A DNA stretch of 37,402 nucleotides from an uncultured bacterium (GTDB lineage: Bacteria; Verrucomicrobiota; Lentisphaeria; Oligosphaerales; Oligosphaeraceae): NCBI GenBank assembly GCA_900548225.1, contig URJM01000015.1, positions 1 to 37,402 on the forward strand, read 5' to 3'. Below the pieces are notes generated by a model. That model had not been told where the DNA came from. It made no database searches and saw only the letters and a list, made by a program, of their open reading frames with translations. Shown one piece after another: positions 1 to 8,009 of this stretch (positions within the stretch are counted from its first letter, which is position 1; every line of letters begins with the position of its first letter). Made by a program: the position numbers and the translations under genes.

Positions 1-3000
1 TCGGCCTTGTCGGCAACGGCGACTTCTCCGCCGGTTCGAGGGGCTGGAGCGGCGATGCTTCCTTTGGCGCGAACGGTGCGGCCATTCCCTCCGGAGGTGC
101 GCTTGAATCCGACTTCATCTCGATTCCCTCCGGGGGCAAGTACATCCTGAAGGTCGAATCCACCTACAATGTCGAAACCACCGTCGAATGCCTTGACATC
201 CTTGACAGGCCGATTGCAAAGGAGGTTGTCACCGACGGCATTGCGACCATGGTGCTCCCCTCCATGGCCGCGGAGGTGCGCCTTGTCCTTCGCAATACCC
301 TCGACCATGGCGTCGACGTGATGCAGATTGGATTCTACGGCGTTCCCGACGACATGCCCTTCAGCGAGGCCCTTGAGTCCATTGAAATGGGAGAGAAGAT
401 CATCGGCAATGCCGGCGAAAACGGCCCCTTCCTCGGCGGGTGGATCTGGGAACCCACGCTCGGCGACACCCCAAATGGAACCGCAATCTTCCGCAAGGAA
501 TTCGACATCGAATCCCTGGATGACATAGCGGAGGCGCGCTTCAATGTCACGGGAGACGATGTGGTCCGCACGGATTTGAACGGACACATCCTCCAGGGCG
601 AATACTCCAACCAATGGGCAATCCCGGAAGTCTTCCATGTCAAGGAATTCCTCAAGGAAGGCAGGAACGTGCTTGTCTCACGCGTGCTCAATGGCGGCGG
701 CCCAGGCGGCCTCATGGCGGATCTGGAGATCATCCACAAGGACGGCTCCCGGACTCTCGTCGTGACCGATGACACCTGGCAGTGCGCGACAGTCTCCCCG
801 GACGACGACGGCTGGGCCGGCGTGGAGCCCGTCTGCCCCGCCACCTTCCTCTGCGTAAATGGCGGCGGCGTATGGGGCCCCGTCATCCACTCGGGAGTCA
901 GCTCGGCCTCCTTCGAAATCAAGGGGCTCGACCTTCCGGAGAGTCTCGACCCATCGACCGTGTGGGCGCCAAAGGCGACACTGGTGCTGCCAGAGGCCGC
1001 CGGAGACCTGGGCGGCGAACTCGAATTCTCCGTGCGCCTGCAGAACGACCGCTACAACTTCATGATCCAGGGATGCAAAGTCTCCGGAACCGCCCTCTCG
1101 GGCAAGCGCGAATACGCCCTTGACCTGTCGCCCACCAACTTCAGGTTCCTGCCGGCCGGCGAATACAACGTCGTCGTAAGCATGAATCCCGCCAAGGTCA
1201 GCTCCTGCGACATTCCCGGCAAGGTGACTATGACGCGGCCAGACGGCGAAGCCCTGGGGCTTTCCGAATCGCGCCTGGACGACCTCGACATCATCCCCCA
1301 GCTGGTCATGAACGGCGATGAGCGTTCCACCCTCACCCAGTATCTCGTCGAGGTGGACCAGCAGCGCGACAAGCACTTCCGCGAGCTCAAGACCGCCATC
1401 GACAACGGAGTCAAGGGGGTCTGGTTCCACCATCGAATCAACTTTGACAAGGACGGAAACCCCGATTTCACGGAACTGGACAACTTCTGCACCTCCATCC
1501 TGATGCGCAATCCAGAGGCGCACATCATCACAATTCCCGGACTCGACCCGTCGCGCAGTCCAAAGATGATGCCCTTCTTCGACAAGAACCCCGACGCCCT
1601 CGCCATCGCCTCCGATGGCCATACGGATATCGTCAACTACAGCGGCGCACGCCAGAAGTCGCCATCCATGGCATCCAGAAAGTGGCTTGACGAAGGCGAC
1701 AGAATCCTGACCCTCCTGGTCGAACACATCAAGGAAATGCCGTACGGCAGCCGCATCGCGGCGGTCCTGCCAAGCTCCGGCATCACGTGGGAGTGGATGT
1801 ACTGGGGCTCCCAGACCAAATTCGAGTTCCTCGACTACAACCCGGATTTCGCACGGGCATTCGCCGACTTCGCACGGGAAAAGTACGGGACAATCGATGA
1901 GGCAAATGCCGCGTGGGGACGGAATTTCGCCTCCTTCGAGGAGATTGCCGAGAAAAACCTACTGCCTACGGCAGAGGAACGCAATGACGGACAGGACGGA
2001 CGGTCAATCCGGCTGCCCTCGGAATCACAGTATGTCATGGACTTCAACCGCTGCATGGCAGTCGTGGTCACGGATGCAATCATCCGCTTCTGCGACACGG
2101 TGAAGCGGGTCTCCGAAGGAAAGCTGCTGGCGGGCGCATACTACGGATACTACAAGCAGATCAGCGTCTCATTCTGGGCGCAGGCCAGCGGGCACTGGGC
2201 GTTGAGCCGCCTGCTTGCCAGCGACTCCGTCGACATCTTCCACGCCCCCTCGTCCTACAGCGGACGCGGCCCCGGAGAGTGCGGCGGCCTCATGGTCCCC
2301 GAAGGCTCCGTGCGCCTGAACGGAAAGGTCTTCGTCACCGAAAGCGACATACGCACCCTACATACAACCCAGGCAATCGGGCGCTGCCGCGACCTCAAGG
2401 AGACGAAGGCGGTCCTCATCCGCGAATATGCGATGTCGCTTGCGCGCAACGTAGGCTTCCGCTACTACGACTTCAGCCTGGGCTGGGTCTTCAGGGATCT
2501 CCGGCTGGCGGAACTTGCACGCGCCCTGACCGACGCCGAAAAGACAATCATCGAGGCACGCACGAAGATTGTGGACCCGGCGAATTCGATCGCGGTGGTG
2601 ATAAGCGAGAACTCGATGGAGCATCTCACCTACAACTCCGCCACGAACACCCACGCAATCGTCTTCCAGCAGACTGAACTGGCCAAGAGCGGCATTGCCT
2701 GGAACGACTACATCACCCCCGGACTCCAGGACATCCCCACCGACCACAGGATGTGGCTCTTCGAGAACGCATTCAAGCTCTCCCCCGAGGACGTGGCCTA
2801 CATCAAGGAGAAGATCCTCGTCCCCGGCAACACGGTCGTCTTCAACATCGGGGCGGACGTGGTCGCAGGCGACCATTTCTCCACCGAGACCCTCGAGGCG
2901 CTGACAGGCATGTCCTTCGACATTGACTGGGAAAGCCGTTCCACGCGCCCCGCGCGCCTTACGCAGCTCGGCGTCGAACTACTTGACGCGCAGAACGACA

Positions 3001-3410
3001 ACCTCTTCCCGACCGCCGAGCGCATCGTCCCCGCCTTCAGGCCTGTCGCCGAGGATGGTGTCAGGATTCTTGCCGAGACCGAGGAGGGTGCTCCCGTCTT
3101 CGCCGAAAGCCATGTCAACGGATGCAGAATCCTCTTCTCGTCACAGCCTCAGGAGCGCGCCTCCTGGCTCCGCAGGATTGCCAAGGACGCAGGGCTCCAC
3201 TGCTACAACGAGACCAACGGCGACATCACCTGGGCGTCCGGCAACTTCATGGGCTTCCACTTCACCAGTGCCGGCGCCAGACTCCTCAAGGCGCCTGTCG
3301 ACGAGGGGACTGTCCTGGACCTGCTCTCCAGGAAGGAGTACGAAATCCACGGCGGCGTCTTCGAATACTACGCGCCGAAGATGACCTCCGCACTCTTCAT
3401 CGTCAAGTAG
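1..3410 (+). CDS. GH42-like glycoside hydrolase (beta-galactosidase-type), 5' partial
   Basis: The frame is open from the first complete codon at position 3 to the stop at 3408-3410, so the gene enters from outside the window. The ATG at 249 is internal, not a start. The residues before it include NGDFS and GW, the usual opening of a jelly-roll carbohydrate-binding-like domain, so a bound or secreted enzyme is likely. Numbering from that internal Met: a beta-rich region up to about 330, a TIM-barrel-like region about 360-770 with the GH42/clan A feature FADFAREKYGTIDEANAAWG near 540, then a Rossmann-like region about 820-1010 resembling the GH42 trimerisation domain. Candidate catalytic acids are E515 (ITWEW) and E698 (VTESD), assigned by motif position only. 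Expected substrate is a beta-galactoside or related glycan. Family-level confidence is good; exact specificity is unknown. Confidence 0.75.
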   Translation, partial: GLVGNGDFSAGSRGWSGDASFGANGAAIPSGGALESDFISIPSGGKYILKVESTYNVETTVECLDILDRPIAKEVVTDGIATMVLPSMAAEVRLVLRNTLDHGVDVMQIGFYGVPDDMPFSEALESIEMGEKIIGNAGENGPFLGGWIWEPTLGDTPNGTAIFRKEFDIESLDDIAEARFNVTGDDVVRTDLNGHILQGEYSNQWAIPEVFHVKEFLKEGRNVLVSRVLNGGGPGGLMADLEIIHKDGSRTLVVTDDTWQCATVSPDDDGWAGVEPVCPATFLCVNGGGVWGPVIHSGVSSASFEIKGLDLPESLDPSTVWAPKATLVLPEAAGDLGGELEFSVRLQNDRYNFMIQGCKVSGTALSGKREYALDLSPTNFRFLPAGEYNVVVSMNPAKVSSCDIPGKVTMTRPDGEALGLSESRLDDLDIIPQLVMNGDERSTLTQYLVEVDQQRDKHFRELKTAIDNGVKGVWFHHRINFDKDGNPDFTELDNFCTSILMRNPEAHIITIPGLDPSRSPKMMPFFDKNPDALAIASDGHTDIVNYSGARQKSPSMASRKWLDEGDRILTLLVEHIKEMPYGSRIAAVLPSSGITWEWMYWGSQTKFEFLDYNPDFARAFADFAREKYGTIDEANAAWGRNFASFEEIAEKNLLPTAEERNDGQDGRSIRLPSESQYVMDFNRCMAVVVTDAIIRFCDTVKRVSEGKLLAGAYYGYYKQISVSFWAQASGHWALSRLLASDSVDIFHAPSSYSGRGPGECGGLMVPEGSVRLNGKVFVTESDIRTLHTTQAIGRCRDLKETKAVLIREYAMSLARNVGFRYYDFSLGWVFRDLRLAELARALTDAEKTIIEARTKIVDPANSIAVVISENSMEHLTYNSATNTHAIVFQQTELAKSGIAWNDYITPGLQDIPTDHRMWLFENAFKLSPEDVAYIKEKILVPGNTVVFNIGADVVAGDHFSTETLEALTGMSFDIDWESRSTRPARLTQLGVELLDAQNDNLFPTAERIVPAFRPVAEDGVRILAETEEGAPVFAESHVNGCRILFSSQPQERASWLRRIAKDAGLHCYNETNGDITWASGNFMGFHFTSAGARLLKAPVDEGTVLDLLSRKEYEIHGGVFEYYAPKMTSALFIVK

Positions 3411-3500
3411 GCCCCCGCGCCGGGGGGACAGGGGCATCGCCTCCCTGCCCCCCCCCGAAAAAACCACGCTGGCTCTTCCCTGTTTTTTCGGTTTTCCTGT

Positions 3501-3528
3501 TTGCAATTCGTTTTAGACTCGATATAGT
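3501..3528 (+). promoter_or_regulatory. Sigma70-type promoter of tRNA-Leu
   Basis: TTGCAA (-35) at 3501-3506 and TATAGT (-10) at 3523-3528 are separated by 16 nt, about 30 nt upstream of the mature tRNA-Leu. The inverted repeat AGTAA-N6-TTACT (3526-3541) overlaps the -10 box and the expected start site. Confidence 0.6.
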
Positions 3529-3558
3529 AACGGCGATTACTCTGGAAAGAGCAAAATT

Positions 3559-3645
3559 GCCCGGGTGGCGGAATTGGCAGACGCGTTAGGTTGAGGGCCT
3601 AATGGAGTAACATCCGTGCGGGTTCAAGTCCCGCTCCGAGCACCA
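3559..3645 (+). tRNA. tRNA-Leu(GAG)
   Basis: An 87-nt class II tRNA with encoded CCA (3643-3645). The anticodon loop TTGAGGG gives anticodon GAG (reads CUC/CUU). It has a long variable arm (TGGAGTAACATCC) and a T arm GCGGG-TTCAAGT-CCCGC at 3618-3634. The acceptor stem GCCCGGG (3559-3565) pairs with TCCGAGC (3635-3641) except for a C3-A70 mismatch and a G7-U66 wobble. It stands alone, with its own promoter and terminator. Confidence 0.95.
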
Positions 3646-3653
3646 GAATCACT

Positions 3654-3686
3654 CCCGGCTACCCCACAAGGTGGCCGGGTTTTTTT
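3654..3686 (+). terminator. Rho-independent terminator after tRNA-Leu
   Basis: A 10-bp stem CCCGGCTACC / GGTGGCCGGG (one G-U pair) with loop CCACAA is followed by seven T (3680-3686). It ends 13 nt before the mnmG start codon. Confidence 0.9.
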
Positions 3687-3699
3687 GTGTATATGTCCA

Positions 3700-5556
3700 A
3701 TGGGTGGATTTCCTCCTCAAGCAGAATATGACGTGATTGTCGTCGGCGGGGGGCACGCTGGATGCGAGGCGGCCCTGGCGGCTTCGCGCGTCGGCGCGCG
3801 GACGCTCGCGGTAACAATCAACAACGACCACCTTGCGCAGATGTCGTGCAACCCCTGCATCGGAGGGGTGGCGAAGGGGCAGCTCGTCCGTGAAATCGAT
3901 GCATTGGGCGGCGAAATGGGTCGCAATGCGGATGCAACGACCATCCAGTTCCGGATGCTGAACCGTTCCATGGGGCCGGCGGCGCATTCGCCACGCGCAC
4001 AGTGCGACAAGGCGCTCTACCAGAAGCGGATGAAACTCGTCCTGGAGCTTGCGCCAAACCTGGATGTCCTGCAGGCGGAGGTGACAGGGCTGCTTCTGGA
4101 TTCAAGTCGGCAGGTCTGCGGAATACGGACTTCGCTGGGCGAGGAATGGCATGCCAAGGCGGTCGTCATATCCACAGGCACATTCCTGGGAGGCACCCTC
4201 CACTACGGACTCGTCCAAATGCCGGGAGGGCGTTCCGGGGACGCAGCCGCCCTGGAGCTCTCAAGGTGCCTTGCCCAGGACCTTGGATTGGAGATGGGAC
4301 GGCTCAAGACGGGCACCCCGGTCCGAATACTGGGAAAGAGCATAGACTTCTCGTCAATGGAAGTCCAGCCCCCCGACGACACGGGGGAGGGATTCTCCTT
4401 CGGGCGCGACGACCGTGGCGCCCTCCCCTTCTTCGACAAGGTCCGGCTGGAAACCCGCTGCTGCCATCTGACGCGCTCCACCGACGAGACGCGGCGAGTC
4501 GTCCAGGAGAATCTCAAGCGGAGCGCGATGTATTCGGGTGCAATCAAGGGAATCGGCACGCGCTACTGCCCCTCCTTTGAGGACAAGGTGGTCCGCTTCT
4601 CCGACCACCCATTCCACCATATCTTCGTGGAACCTGAGGGAGACTGCACCGACGAATACTACCTGAACGGGCTCTCCACCTCCATGCCGCTGGATGTCCA
4701 ATGGCAGATGGTCAGGTCGCTCCCCGGATGCGAAAACGCATTCATCTCGCGATACGCATACGCAATCGAATACGACTTCGTCCTCCCATCGCAGCTGGAC
4801 AGGTCGCTTGCGGTGCGGCGCTATCCGTCCCTCTTCCTCGCGGGGCAAATCAACGGAACATCGGGATACGAGGAGGCCGCTGGACAGGGGCTCCTGGCAG
4901 GACTCAACGCCGCCCGGTACGCAGGAAATCTGGGAGAGCCACTCAGGATGAGGCGGGAGGACTCATATCTCGGAGTCATGGTGGACGACCTGGTCTCAAA
5001 GGAGATCGTCGAACCATACCGGCTCTTCACATCCAGAGCGGAATACAGGCTCAAACTGCGGCAGGACAACGCGGACAGGCGCCTGACACGCATCGGATAC
5101 GAATACGGGCTGGCGACACGCGCCGCACTGGACCGGGTCGAGGCACTCGAAAGGGAGATTGCGGAGGCAAGGACGACCCTCGCGGGAATCCGGATGCTGG
5201 GCAGGAACGTCCTCGAATTGCTGGTGCGGCCAGATTTCGTCTACGGCGACCACCCGGAACTCCCCGTGCTGCCGGAACGGGTGCTTCGGCAGATTACGAT
5301 AGACGCGCGCTATTCGGGATATCTTGCGCAGCAGATGGAACAGGCGAAGGTGATGCAGGAACTCGAGTCGTGGACTCTGCCCGCGGAGCTCGACTACGGC
5401 TCCGTCAAGGGCCTTTCAAACGAAGCGCGCCAGAAGCTCGCGAAGCGTCAACCCACAAATCTTGGACAGGCGGCGCGGATAGACGGCGTCACCCCCGCCG
5501 AGATTGCAATGCTGCAGCTGCACGCAGCCAAGAGGCCGGAATCCCAGGAGGAATGA
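3700..5556 (+). CDS. mnmG: tRNA uridine-5-carboxymethylaminomethyl modification enzyme MnmG (GidA)
   Basis: FAD-dependent partner of MnmE. Together they install the cmnm5 group on wobble U34 of certain tRNAs in the cytoplasm. The 618-aa length is normal for the family (about 620-630). The FAD-binding GGGHAG is at residues 16-21, followed by the family blocks NPCIGG (51-56), GTFLGGTLHYG, KTGTPVRI and IKGIGTRYCPSFEDK, then the helical C-terminal domain that contacts MnmE/tRNA. The start at 3700 is chosen because the frame further upstream runs through the terminator and the tRNA-Leu. No Shine-Dalgarno sequence is visible. It is followed 7 nt later by rdgB, whose ribosome binding site overlaps the mnmG 3' end. 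Confidence 0.97.
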   Translation: MGGFPPQAEYDVIVVGGGHAGCEAALAASRVGARTLAVTINNDHLAQMSCNPCIGGVAKGQLVREIDALGGEMGRNADATTIQFRMLNRSMGPAAHSPRAQCDKALYQKRMKLVLELAPNLDVLQAEVTGLLLDSSRQVCGIRTSLGEEWHAKAVVISTGTFLGGTLHYGLVQMPGGRSGDAAALELSRCLAQDLGLEMGRLKTGTPVRILGKSIDFSSMEVQPPDDTGEGFSFGRDDRGALPFFDKVRLETRCCHLTRSTDETRRVVQENLKRSAMYSGAIKGIGTRYCPSFEDKVVRFSDHPFHHIFVEPEGDCTDEYYLNGLSTSMPLDVQWQMVRSLPGCENAFISRYAYAIEYDFVLPSQLDRSLAVRRYPSLFLAGQINGTSGYEEAAGQGLLAGLNAARYAGNLGEPLRMRREDSYLGVMVDDLVSKEIVEPYRLFTSRAEYRLKLRQDNADRRLTRIGYEYGLATRAALDRVEALEREIAEARTTLAGIRMLGRNVLELLVRPDFVYGDHPELPVLPERVLRQITIDARYSGYLAQQMEQAKVMQELESWTLPAELDYGSVKGLSNEARQKLAKRQPTNLGQAARIDGVTPAEIAMLQLHAAKRPESQEE

Positions 5557-5563
5557 ATCCGCA

Positions 5564-6154
5564 ATGAAGCTGGTAGTCGCCACATCAAATTCGCACAAGG
5601 TGCGTGAAATCCGCGAGATTCTCAATCCCCTGGGCATCGAGGTCGTCAGTGCCGCCGAGGCCGGCGGCATGCCCGATGTGGTTGAGGACGGGGCGACCTT
5701 CGAGGAGAACGCCGTCAAGAAGGCCCAGGCTGGCGCACGCGCCTTCCATTGCCCCGTGATGGCCGACGACTCGGGGCTGGAGGTCTTCGCGCTTGACGGC
5801 GCCCCCGGCGTCCACTCCGCACGCTATGCCGGAGAAGGCGGCAACGACGGGCGGAATCTCGCAAAGCTCCTCCGAAACCTCGACGGAGCCGACGACCGCC
5901 GTGCACGATTTGTCTGTGTAATTGCAGTTGCCGAGGCAGACGGCACGGTCCGCGGCTGTGCCAGGGGCGAGGTGTATGGGCGTATCGCGGAGGCTCCGCG
6001 CGGCGACGGCGGCTTCGGATACGACCCGGGATTCATTCCCGACGGATACGACAGGACATTTGGCGAGCTGCCCGCCGAAGTCAAGAACGGGCTCAGCCAC
6101 CGTGCCCGCGCCCTTCAGGCGGCAGTGAAGGAACTCTTCAACAGGGAGCAATAG
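5564..6154 (+). CDS. rdgB: dITP/XTP pyrophosphatase (RdgB/HAM1 family)
   Basis: Hydrolyses non-canonical purine triphosphates (dITP, ITP, XTP) to monophosphates, keeping them out of nucleic acids. It is 196 aa, the usual size. Visible family motifs are ATSNSHK at the N-terminus (residues 6-12, substrate loop), MADDSGLEVFALDGAPGVHS with the catalytic-base region D68-D69, and the C-terminal FGYDPGF and SHRARAL boxes. The ATG at 5564 is preceded by AGGAGGA, which overlaps the end of mnmG. The frame is open further upstream, but that part lies wholly within mnmG. It is probably co-transcribed with mnmG and the next gene. Confidence 0.96.
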   Translation: MKLVVATSNSHKVREIREILNPLGIEVVSAAEAGGMPDVVEDGATFEENAVKKAQAGARAFHCPVMADDSGLEVFALDGAPGVHSARYAGEGGNDGRNLAKLLRNLDGADDRRARFVCVIAVAEADGTVRGCARGEVYGRIAEAPRGDGGFGYDPGFIPDGYDRTFGELPAEVKNGLSHRARALQAAVKELFNREQ

Positions 6155-6160
6155 AGGAAA

Positions 6161-6643
6161 ATGGCATTTGGATTTCAGCCAAGGAAAGGCGTGGGCGTCT
6201 TCGGCCCGAGGGTTGTCATCTACACGATTGCCATCCTGGCGATGGCCTGGTTGATGTGGAGATACGACAGGAATGTCCAGGAGGAACGCGCCAGCAGGGA
6301 GGCGCTGAGGTCGAATGCGCCGGAGGTCATCGAATCCACGCTCGTCGGCAATGAACCCATGCTTCTGCTTCTGTCGGAGGACAACGAGGCCACCAGCGGA
6401 ATCGCCGCCGACATCAGGGAAAGACTCTCAGGAAAGTGCCGCTTCGCCCACCTGTATGTCGCAGGGGAAATGGATGTCAACAGCTTCAAGGGGACATTCA
6501 AGGTGGACAATCTGCCGGCGGCAATCCTCTTCGATGCAAACAACAGGGAGCTTGGACGGGTCGAGGGGGAAATCACCCTCGAAAAGGTCGAGGGACTCGT
6601 CAACTTGTCCTCAAAAGATTCCGCAGACGATTTGAAAAAGTGA
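6161..6643 (+). CDS. Membrane-anchored thioredoxin-fold-like protein lacking CXXC
   Basis: 160 aa, starting 6 nt after rdgB with GAGG just upstream. One membrane segment at about residues 18-36 (RVVIYTIAILAMAWLMW) places the rest, about 40-160, probably in the periplasm. The soluble part reads like a thioredoxin fold: strand MLLLLSEDN, a helix, strand CRFAHLYVAG, then VDNLPAAILFD with a Pro at the cis-Pro position and a strand GRVEGEI. There is no CXXC redox motif; the single Cys lies in the segment before the second strand. A non-redox structural or binding role is therefore more likely than a thiol-disulfide exchange role. No specific function is recognised. Confidence 0.75.
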   Translation: MAFGFQPRKGVGVFGPRVVIYTIAILAMAWLMWRYDRNVQEERASREALRSNAPEVIESTLVGNEPMLLLLSEDNEATSGIAADIRERLSGKCRFAHLYVAGEMDVNSFKGTFKVDNLPAAILFDANNRELGRVEGEITLEKVEGLVNLSSKDSADDLKK

Positions 6644-6657
6644 TTTCGGAATATAGA
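6632..6657 (+). promoter_or_regulatory. Candidate promoter of tRNA-Gly
   Basis: The -10 box TATAGA (6652-6657) lies 21 nt before the tRNA. A TTGAAA at 6632-6637 gives only a 14-nt spacer, so the -35 is uncertain. The site overlaps the 3' end of the preceding gene. Confidence 0.4.
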
Positions 6658-6678
6658 GTACCACGCATTACAAAAAAT

Positions 6679-6752
6679 GCGGGTGTAGCATAATGGTAAT
6701 GCTTCGGCCCTCCAAGCCGACCACGTGGGTCCGATTCCCATCACCCGCTCCA
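6679..6752 (+). tRNA. tRNA-Gly(UCC) with C33 and C55
   Basis: A 74-nt cloverleaf with encoded CCA (6750-6752). The acceptor GCGGGTG / CACCCGC pairs perfectly and the discriminator is U73. The D stem is GCAT/ATGC with G18-G19 present. The anticodon stem TCGGC/GCCGA encloses loop CCTCCAA, giving anticodon UCC. Two almost universal uridines are replaced: position 33 is C, and the T loop reads TCCGATT, so position 55 (normally pseudouridine) is C. All helices are intact, so it is probably expressed, but its role in ordinary elongation is open to question. Confidence 0.88.
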
Positions 6753-6755
6753 TTC

Positions 6756-6800
6756 AACGAAAAGACCGTCCCCAAAATCCGGGAGACGGTCTTTTCGTTT
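6756..6800 (+). terminator. Rho-independent terminator after tRNA-Gly
   Basis: A perfect stem of at least 13 bp, CGAAAAGACCGTC (6758-6770) with GACGGTCTTTTCG (6785-6797), has a 14-nt loop and is followed by TTT. Flanking A/T pairs extend it slightly. Confidence 0.85.
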
Positions 6801-6857
6801 CCCCCCAGAAAGGGGAAGCGAAGTCGGCATGCCTCATCGCCCAAGCATCTGTGTGCT

Positions 6858-6863
6858 TATAGT
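6858..6863 (+). promoter_or_regulatory. Candidate -10 box upstream of the DUF4886 gene
   Basis: TATAGT occurs 38 nt before the ATG at 6902. It matches the -10 sequence of tRNA-Leu, but no recognisable -35 box is present, so this is tentative. Confidence 0.3.
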
Positions 6864-6901
6864 ACGACATTGTTTATTTCTCTGGGCAATCGGTTTCAGG
6901 C

Positions 6902-7861
6902 ATGAACAAGCCTCTTCTGGCATTGGTGGTTATCATCATGACAAGCGTTTGCGGTTTTGCCGGCGAATTGAAGGTGCTGATGATTGGCAACAGTTTCACC
7001 CACAGCGTGTTGACCTATCTTCCATCGCTTGTCAAGGCGTCGGCAGAAGACAAGCTGTTGCTTGGGCAGGCGGAGATTCCGGGCTGTCCGATATGGCGTC
7101 ACATCGAGGAATACGAGAAGTCCGAGGCGGATCCCTCCCATCGTCCCTATTGGACCAACCTGGAGTTGAAGGGCAACACCCCGGACGGAATGAGTTCCCT
7201 CCAGGAGTTGCTTGATGCGGAGCAGTGGGACATTGTCACCATCCAGCAGGCGAGCCATGAGAGCTGGCAGCCCGACAAGTTCGACAACTTCTATCCGAGG
7301 CTTGTGGAGATCATCAGGAAGCACTGCCCGAAGAGTGAGATTGTCATCCAGCAGACCTGGTCGTACGCCTCTGACGACCCGCGCGTTGCGAAGCCGTCTC
7401 CGACATGGGGTTTTGACCAGGACGAGATGTATCGTCGCCTGAACGAGAACTACCGGAACATGGCGAAGGCATTGAATGCCCGCATCATTCCGACAGGATA
7501 TGCGGTGCAGCTCTCCCGCGAGAGGGCGCCTGAGAAATACACGGGCTTCGACAAGGCTGATGTGTCGCGCTACGTCCATCCCGACCTGCCTCCCGCCAGC
7601 CCAATCGAGGTAGTCGGCAGCTTCTACTGGCATAAGGATTCCAAGACAGGCAAATACGTGATGTGGCAGGACACCTTCCACCTCAACAAGCGTGGCGAAT
7701 ACATGCAGGCATGCGTCTGGTATATGTTCCTCTTCGGCAGGACGGGGGCCGACATCAGGTTTGTCCCCGAGTCGATTACGAAGGAAGACAGCGCATTCCT
7801 GATTGGCTGCGCCGAGTCCGCCGTGCGCGACTATCCCCAGGTCAGGAACTTGAAGGAATAG
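6902..7861 (+). CDS. Secreted SGNH-fold hydrolase, DUF4886 family
   Basis: 319 aa with a signal peptide at about residues 1-20 (hydrophobic LLALVVIIMTSVCGFA, cleavage near FAG), so it is periplasmic or exported. The SGNH catalytic set can be placed: nucleophile S31 in block I (MIGNSF, the DUF4886 variant of GDS) and the C-terminal DTFH with D257 and H260. N30 sits beside the nucleophile. SGNH enzymes are esterases or lipases, often carbohydrate esterases that remove acyl groups from polysaccharides; such a role fits the sugar enzymes nearby, but the substrate is unknown. The gene stands alone between a terminator and the mutarotase cluster. A 6-bp hairpin at 7869-7885 follows the stop but has no T run. 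Confidence 0.85.
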   Translation: MNKPLLALVVIIMTSVCGFAGELKVLMIGNSFTHSVLTYLPSLVKASAEDKLLLGQAEIPGCPIWRHIEEYEKSEADPSHRPYWTNLELKGNTPDGMSSLQELLDAEQWDIVTIQQASHESWQPDKFDNFYPRLVEIIRKHCPKSEIVIQQTWSYASDDPRVAKPSPTWGFDQDEMYRRLNENYRNMAKALNARIIPTGYAVQLSRERAPEKYTGFDKADVSRYVHPDLPPASPIEVVGSFYWHKDSKTGKYVMWQDTFHLNKRGEYMQACVWYMFLFGRTGADIRFVPESITKEDSAFLIGCAESAVRDYPQVRNLKE

Positions 7862-7985
7862 CCCTCTCCCCCAATTCACTTGGGGAAAAGGCTGTGGATT
7901 GCGCCGACTGGCAAACATCCCTCGGCGCACCTCACCTGAACAACTTCACGCCCCGCCGCCCCTCTCTGCCGCGTGCTATCCGGGA

Positions 7986-7991
7986 TATAGT
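7986..7991 (+). promoter_or_regulatory. Candidate -10 box for the mutarotase-dedA-flavodoxin-ppaC cluster
   Basis: TATAGT lies within GATATAGTAA (7984-7993), identical over 10 nt to the tRNA-Leu promoter at 3521-3530. No clear -35 box is seen. A transcript starting near 7997 would have a leader of about 70 nt. Confidence 0.4.
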
Positions 7992-8009
7992 AATCCGCAA
8001 GTCCCAGGA

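Noticed and set aside
3616..3699. Upstream in-frame extension of mnmG starting at 3616
   Set aside because: It would translate through the 3' part of tRNA-Leu and the terminator, and MnmG homology begins only after the ATG at 3700.
7869..7885. CCCCAA-TTCAC-TTGGGG hairpin after the DUF4886 gene as a terminator
   Set aside because: The stem is only 6 bp and is followed by AAAAGG rather than T residues; it is at best a weak stop.
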